Assembly (NCBI GenBank): GCA_903837345.1
Contig: CAILUG010000027.1
Span: 1 to 41,929 of the forward strand
Length of the DNA: 41,929 nucleotides
Direction: 5' to 3'
From: an uncultured Gammaproteobacteria bacterium
GTDB taxonomy: Bacteria; Pseudomonadota; Gammaproteobacteria; Pseudomonadales; Pseudohongiellaceae
Positions 38,894 to 41,929 of the stretch are shown here, piece after piece. The notes under the pieces were generated by a model. The model had not been told where the DNA came from. It ran no database searches and saw only the letters and a list, made by a program, of their open reading frames with translations. The position numbers were made by a program, and so were the translations under genes. Position 1 is the stretch's first letter; each line of letters opens with the position of its first letter.

Positions 38894-39571
38894 ATGACAG
38901 AACCAGTGAAGTACTACACAGCCAAGGCTGTCCGCGAACTGGACCGACTCGCGATAGAAGAACATCACATCCCCGGCTTTGAGCTGATGCAGCGGGCTGG
39001 CAACGCTGCATATTCAGCCTTGCGCAAAGAGTGGCCACTAGCGACTCAGCTGATTGTATGTTGTGGCACCGGCAACAATGGCGGCGACGGATTCATCATT
39101 GCAGCCCTGGCACGCGCAGGCGGCTTGAAAGTGGATACCTGGCTGGTTGGATCGCCAGCCAGCATCAAGGGAGATGCGTTGAAAGCAATGGATTATGCGC
39201 AAGCACAGCAAGTGGCGATCCATGATGCGTCAGGGTTGTCCGGGTTCAACGCCGTTTCAGCAAATACGGTCATAGTTGATGCCTTGCTTGGTACTGGCCT
39301 CACGGGTGAAGTCAGGGAAGGTGTCAGAAAAATGATTGATGCAATCAACAGCAGCGCTTTGCCGGTACTGGCAGTCGATATACCTTCAGGTCTTTGCAGC
39401 GATACCGGTGCAGTACTGGGCGCGTGCGTGAAAGCCGCTATGACGGTGACATTCATTGGCCGCAAGCTGGGCTTGATCAAAGGCTCAGGTCCGGCACTGG
39501 CCGGCAAAGTGGTGTTTGCTGATCTTGGCGTGCCTGCGGAGATTTATCAGAAAGTGGCGGCCTCACAATAG
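38894..39571 (+). CDS. nnrE: NAD(P)H-hydrate epimerase (single YjeF_N domain)
   Basis: This 225-residue protein interconverts R- and S-epimers of damaged NAD(P)HX so that the dehydratase can repair it. The Rossmann-like motif is CCGTGNNGGDGFI (about 56-68), then DALLGTGLTGEVREG and VDIPSGLCSDTG, with a final FIGRKLGLIKG...VVFADLGVP. In most gammaproteobacteria this domain is fused to the NnrD dehydratase (about 500 residues in total); here the frame ends after the epimerase domain, 3 nt from the end of convergent recG. Either a separate nnrD exists elsewhere or the dehydratase half was lost. Confidence 0.88.
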   Translation: MTEPVKYYTAKAVRELDRLAIEEHHIPGFELMQRAGNAAYSALRKEWPLATQLIVCCGTGNNGGDGFIIAALARAGGLKVDTWLVGSPASIKGDALKAMDYAQAQQVAIHDASGLSGFNAVSANTVIVDALLGTGLTGEVREGVRKMIDAINSSALPVLAVDIPSGLCSDTGAVLGACVKAAMTVTFIGRKLGLIKGSGPALAGKVVFADLGVPAEIYQKVAASQ

Positions 39572-39574
39572 GGA

Positions 39575-41671
39575 TCAGACATTTCCGTATTGCTCGGCAT
39601 TGGCCAACCAGCGTTTGATCAGCGGTTCCACCAATTCCGGTTGTTGCGCCCGGATTTTTTCTGCCCACAATTTTACTTTCGGCTGCAGATAGCTGTCGCG
39701 GGTCAGGTCGGCAATACGAAACATCATCAGACCGGTCTGGCGAGTGCCAAGAATTTCACCGGGACCGCGGATTTCCAGATCTTTTTCGGCGATGAAAAAC
39801 CCGTCATTGCTTTCGCGCATGATGCCAAGCCGCAGTTTGCCTGCCTCCGACAGCGGATTTTGATAAAGCAGCAGGCAATGACTTTCCTGCGAACCACGAC
39901 CAACCCGGCCACGCAGTTGATGCAGTTGCGACAGACCGAGCCGTTCGGGATTTTCAATCACCATTACACTGGCGTTCGGCACATCGACTCCCACTTCAAT
40001 CACGGTGGTGGCTACCAACAACTGCAAAGCGCCGGCTTTGAATGCGGCCATCAGGTCGGCCTTGTCCTTTGGCTTCATGCGACCGTGGATCAGGCCAATA
40101 CGTACTTCTGGCAGTGCTTGTTGCAGATCGGCAAACGTGGCTTCGGCAGCCTGGCACTGCAGGGTTTCCGATTCCTCGATCAGCGTGCACACCCAATAGG
40201 CCTGCCGACCCTGATTGCAGGCGGTACTGATACGTTCAACCACTTCGCCGCGGCGTTGTGCGGAGATCAGCACGGTATTCACCGGCGTGCGACCGGGCGG
40301 CAATTCGTCAATGATTGAACAATCAAGATCGGCATAGGCACTCATCGTGAGTGTGCGCGGGATCGGTGTTGCGGTCATGATCAGTTGGTGAGGCCAGCTG
40401 CCATCCTGCTTGCCTTTCTCGCGCAAGCTGAGCCGTTGATGCACACCGAAACGGTGTTGTTCATCCACCACAACCAGTGCAAGTTTGTGAAACTGCACTT
40501 CTTCCTGGAACAGCGCGTGGGTGCCGACCATTACCTGGATGTGTCCGCTTGCCAGATCCTGCAACACTTGCTGGCGTTTTTTGCCTTTGATCTTGCCACT
40601 GAGAAAGCCGAGCTCCACACCCAGCGGTGCCAGCCATTGATCAAGATTGAGAAAATGCTGTTCGGCCAGTATTTCAGTGGGCGCCATCAATGCTGCCTGG
40701 AAACCGTTCTCGACCGCCTGCAGTGCTGCCAGTACTGCCACCAGCGTTTTGCCGGAACCGACATCCCCTTGCACCAGGCGCAGCATCGGCAAGGGTTTGG
40801 CGAGATCACGGGCAATTTCACGGTTGACTCGCAACTGGGCTGCAGTCAACGCAAACGGCAACGATGCGAGCAAGCGCTTTTGCAATGCGCCAATGTTTTT
40901 CAGGGCCGGTGCGGCCTGCGACTGCGCTTCATCACGCAGGCGTCGCAAGCTCAGGTAATTCGCCAGCAATTCCTCAAACACCAACCGTACCTGCGCCGGA
41001 TGCTGGCCATGCTCCAGATCTTGCAAGCTGATGTCCGGCGGTGGCTGATGCAGCAGACGCAGCGCAGCAAGCAAAGGAATAAACCGCTCTTGCCTGGTTA
41101 ACGCAGCCGGCAAATAATCAGGCAGCGCACCAGTGGTTTGCAATTTCTCCAGAACCTGCTCCAGCAATTTGCGCAAACGGGTCTGCTGCAAACCTTCGGT
41201 GGCCGGATACACCGGTGTCAGATGCGCCGACAGTGGCAATGGCTCTGACTGCTGCAGAATCTGGTATTCAGGATGATTGAGTTCAAGGCCGCCCTTGCCC
41301 CAACGCGCCTCGCCGAAACAGCGGATGCGGGCGCCGGTTGTGAGCGCGCTTTTCTGTGCGCTGCTGAAGTGGAAGAAACGCAGATTGGTGAGACCCGTGC
41401 CATCCTGCACCTTCACCAGCAAACTGCGGCGTTTGCCGAACATCACGGCGCTGCCGGCTATCACGCCTTCAATTACTACATCTGCCCCATGCCGCAGGCC
41501 ACCAATCGGCGTCAGCCGTGTACGATCCTGGTAACGCAGCGGCAGATGAAACAACAGATCAAGCACCGTATTGATACCAAGGGCATTGAGCTTTTCCAGC
41601 AGCGCCGGGCCCACACCCCTTAGATTTGTGAGGGGGAGCTGTTCAATTGGCTTGTCTGTAGGCGGCTGCAT
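39575..41671 (-). CDS. recG: ATP-dependent DNA helicase RecG
   Basis: This 698-residue branch-migration helicase regresses stalled forks. The N-terminal wedge/OB domain has LRGVGPALLEKLNALGINTVLDLLFHLPLRYQDRT. The motor has RLVQGDVGSGKTLVAV (Walker A), VVVDEQHRFGV (DEQH box), MTATPIPRTL, GRMKPKDKADLMAAF and VIEVGVDVPNASVMVIENPERLGLSQLHQLRGRVGRG. It looks intact. The region 41672-41775 upstream shows no clear gene and should hold its promoter. Confidence 0.97.
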   Translation of the reverse strand: MQPPTDKPIEQLPLTNLRGVGPALLEKLNALGINTVLDLLFHLPLRYQDRTRLTPIGGLRHGADVVIEGVIAGSAVMFGKRRSLLVKVQDGTGLTNLRFFHFSSAQKSALTTGARIRCFGEARWGKGGLELNHPEYQILQQSEPLPLSAHLTPVYPATEGLQQTRLRKLLEQVLEKLQTTGALPDYLPAALTRQERFIPLLAALRLLHQPPPDISLQDLEHGQHPAQVRLVFEELLANYLSLRRLRDEAQSQAAPALKNIGALQKRLLASLPFALTAAQLRVNREIARDLAKPLPMLRLVQGDVGSGKTLVAVLAALQAVENGFQAALMAPTEILAEQHFLNLDQWLAPLGVELGFLSGKIKGKKRQQVLQDLASGHIQVMVGTHALFQEEVQFHKLALVVVDEQHRFGVHQRLSLREKGKQDGSWPHQLIMTATPIPRTLTMSAYADLDCSIIDELPPGRTPVNTVLISAQRRGEVVERISTACNQGRQAYWVCTLIEESETLQCQAAEATFADLQQALPEVRIGLIHGRMKPKDKADLMAAFKAGALQLLVATTVIEVGVDVPNASVMVIENPERLGLSQLHQLRGRVGRGSQESHCLLLYQNPLSEAGKLRLGIMRESNDGFFIAEKDLEIRGPGEILGTRQTGLMMFRIADLTRDSYLQPKVKLWAEKIRAQQPELVEPLIKRWLANAEQYGNV

Positions 41672-41775
41672 TTTCAGGCACTATAAATAGTTCTTCTGGC
41701 AAATACCATCAACAAAATCAACAAGTTAAATGCCTTAACAAATCAGGAAAATGTGACTGATGAAGTGAAAATATC

Positions 41776-41929
41776 TGATCCCACATAGGTGGCAAGCCCC
41801 CGATTTCCTATACACCTGACAGCTTCATAAAGTACTGCTCTTCAAACTTCGCTGGTGGTATGCCGTCGTTGTTACCATGTCTTCGAACCGGGTTATAAAA
41901 CAGCTCGATGTAGTTGAACACATCTGCCC
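41776..41929 (-). mobile_element. End of an IS3-family insertion sequence (partial)
   Basis: The right edge of the window is inside an IS3-type element. TGATCC at 41776 begins the probable terminal inverted repeat, as in many IS3-group ends, followed by the transposase 3' end. The insertion lies about 105 nt upstream of recG. The rest of the element is outside the window. Confidence 0.7.
41808..41929 (-). CDS. IS3-family transposase OrfB, C-terminal fragment
   Basis: Read on the minus strand, the last 40 codons encode DVFNYIELFYNPVRRHGNND, then GIPPAKFEEQYFMKLSGV and a TAG at 41810-41808. This is the end of the rve integrase-core domain of IS3-group OrfB, with the YIExFYNxxRRH signature that follows the catalytic Glu. 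The DDE residues themselves lie beyond the window. Confidence 0.88.
   Translation of the reverse strand, partial: ADVFNYIELFYNPVRRHGNNDGIPPAKFEEQYFMKLSGV

Overview
The window looks like a chromosomal segment from a gammaproteobacterium. It carries the near-origin gene order rpmH-rnpA-yidD-yidC-mnmE-mnmG-rsmG-parA-parB, then atpIBEFHAGDC, then glmU-glmS. A Pst phosphate operon, hexR, uvrD, ubiA and recG follow. Closest-genus placement is not possible by eye; the layout and the HexR-type regulator recall Pseudomonadales/Cellvibrionales. Both edges lie inside insertion-sequence genes (IS21-type istB on the left, IS3-type transposase on the right), which suggests a contig that stops at repeats.

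Region by region: 1-1330 is a small accessory patch (IS21 end, a truncated ORF, a one-TM DUF6680-like protein, a small basic protein). 1350-10205 holds ribosomal protein L34, the RNase P protein, the YidD/YidC membrane insertase, tRNA-U34 modification (MnmE, MnmG), the 16S rRNA methyltransferase RsmG and the ParAB partition pair. The 390-bp mnmE-mnmG gap is AT-rich with several DnaA-box-like sites and is a candidate replication origin. 10265-17566 is a complete F1Fo ATP synthase operon with a recognisable promoter and terminator. 17606-20857 is glmU-glmS (UDP-GlcNAc synthesis).

20858-28278 is a phosphate and arsenic module: a 466-bp leader, a Porin_5-type outer-membrane porin, pstS, pstC, pstA, pstB, phoU, then an LMW-PTP-type arsenate reductase and an aquaporin. 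Arsenate enters cells through phosphate transporters, so the last two genes plausibly reduce it and let arsenite leave. Hairpins separate porin from pstS and pstS from pstC, as expected where the binding protein is needed in excess.

28302-41671 is a mixed housekeeping stretch on both strands: hexR, a cold-shock protein, uvrD, a YciA-like thioesterase, an exported double-cyclophilin protein with one dead domain, a universal stress protein, a FemAB-like acyltransferase, a PHP-type histidinol phosphatase, ubiA with an upstream marR regulator, an aminotransferase pseudogene, a single-domain NAD(P)HX epimerase and recG.

I did not find a convincing undescribed multi-gene system. The most worthwhile leads are the putative oriC, the pst-phoU-arsC-aquaporin linkage with a motif shared by the porin and pstS leaders, the inactive/active cyclophilin fusion, the aminotransferase deletion scar, and the accessory cassette next to rpmH.
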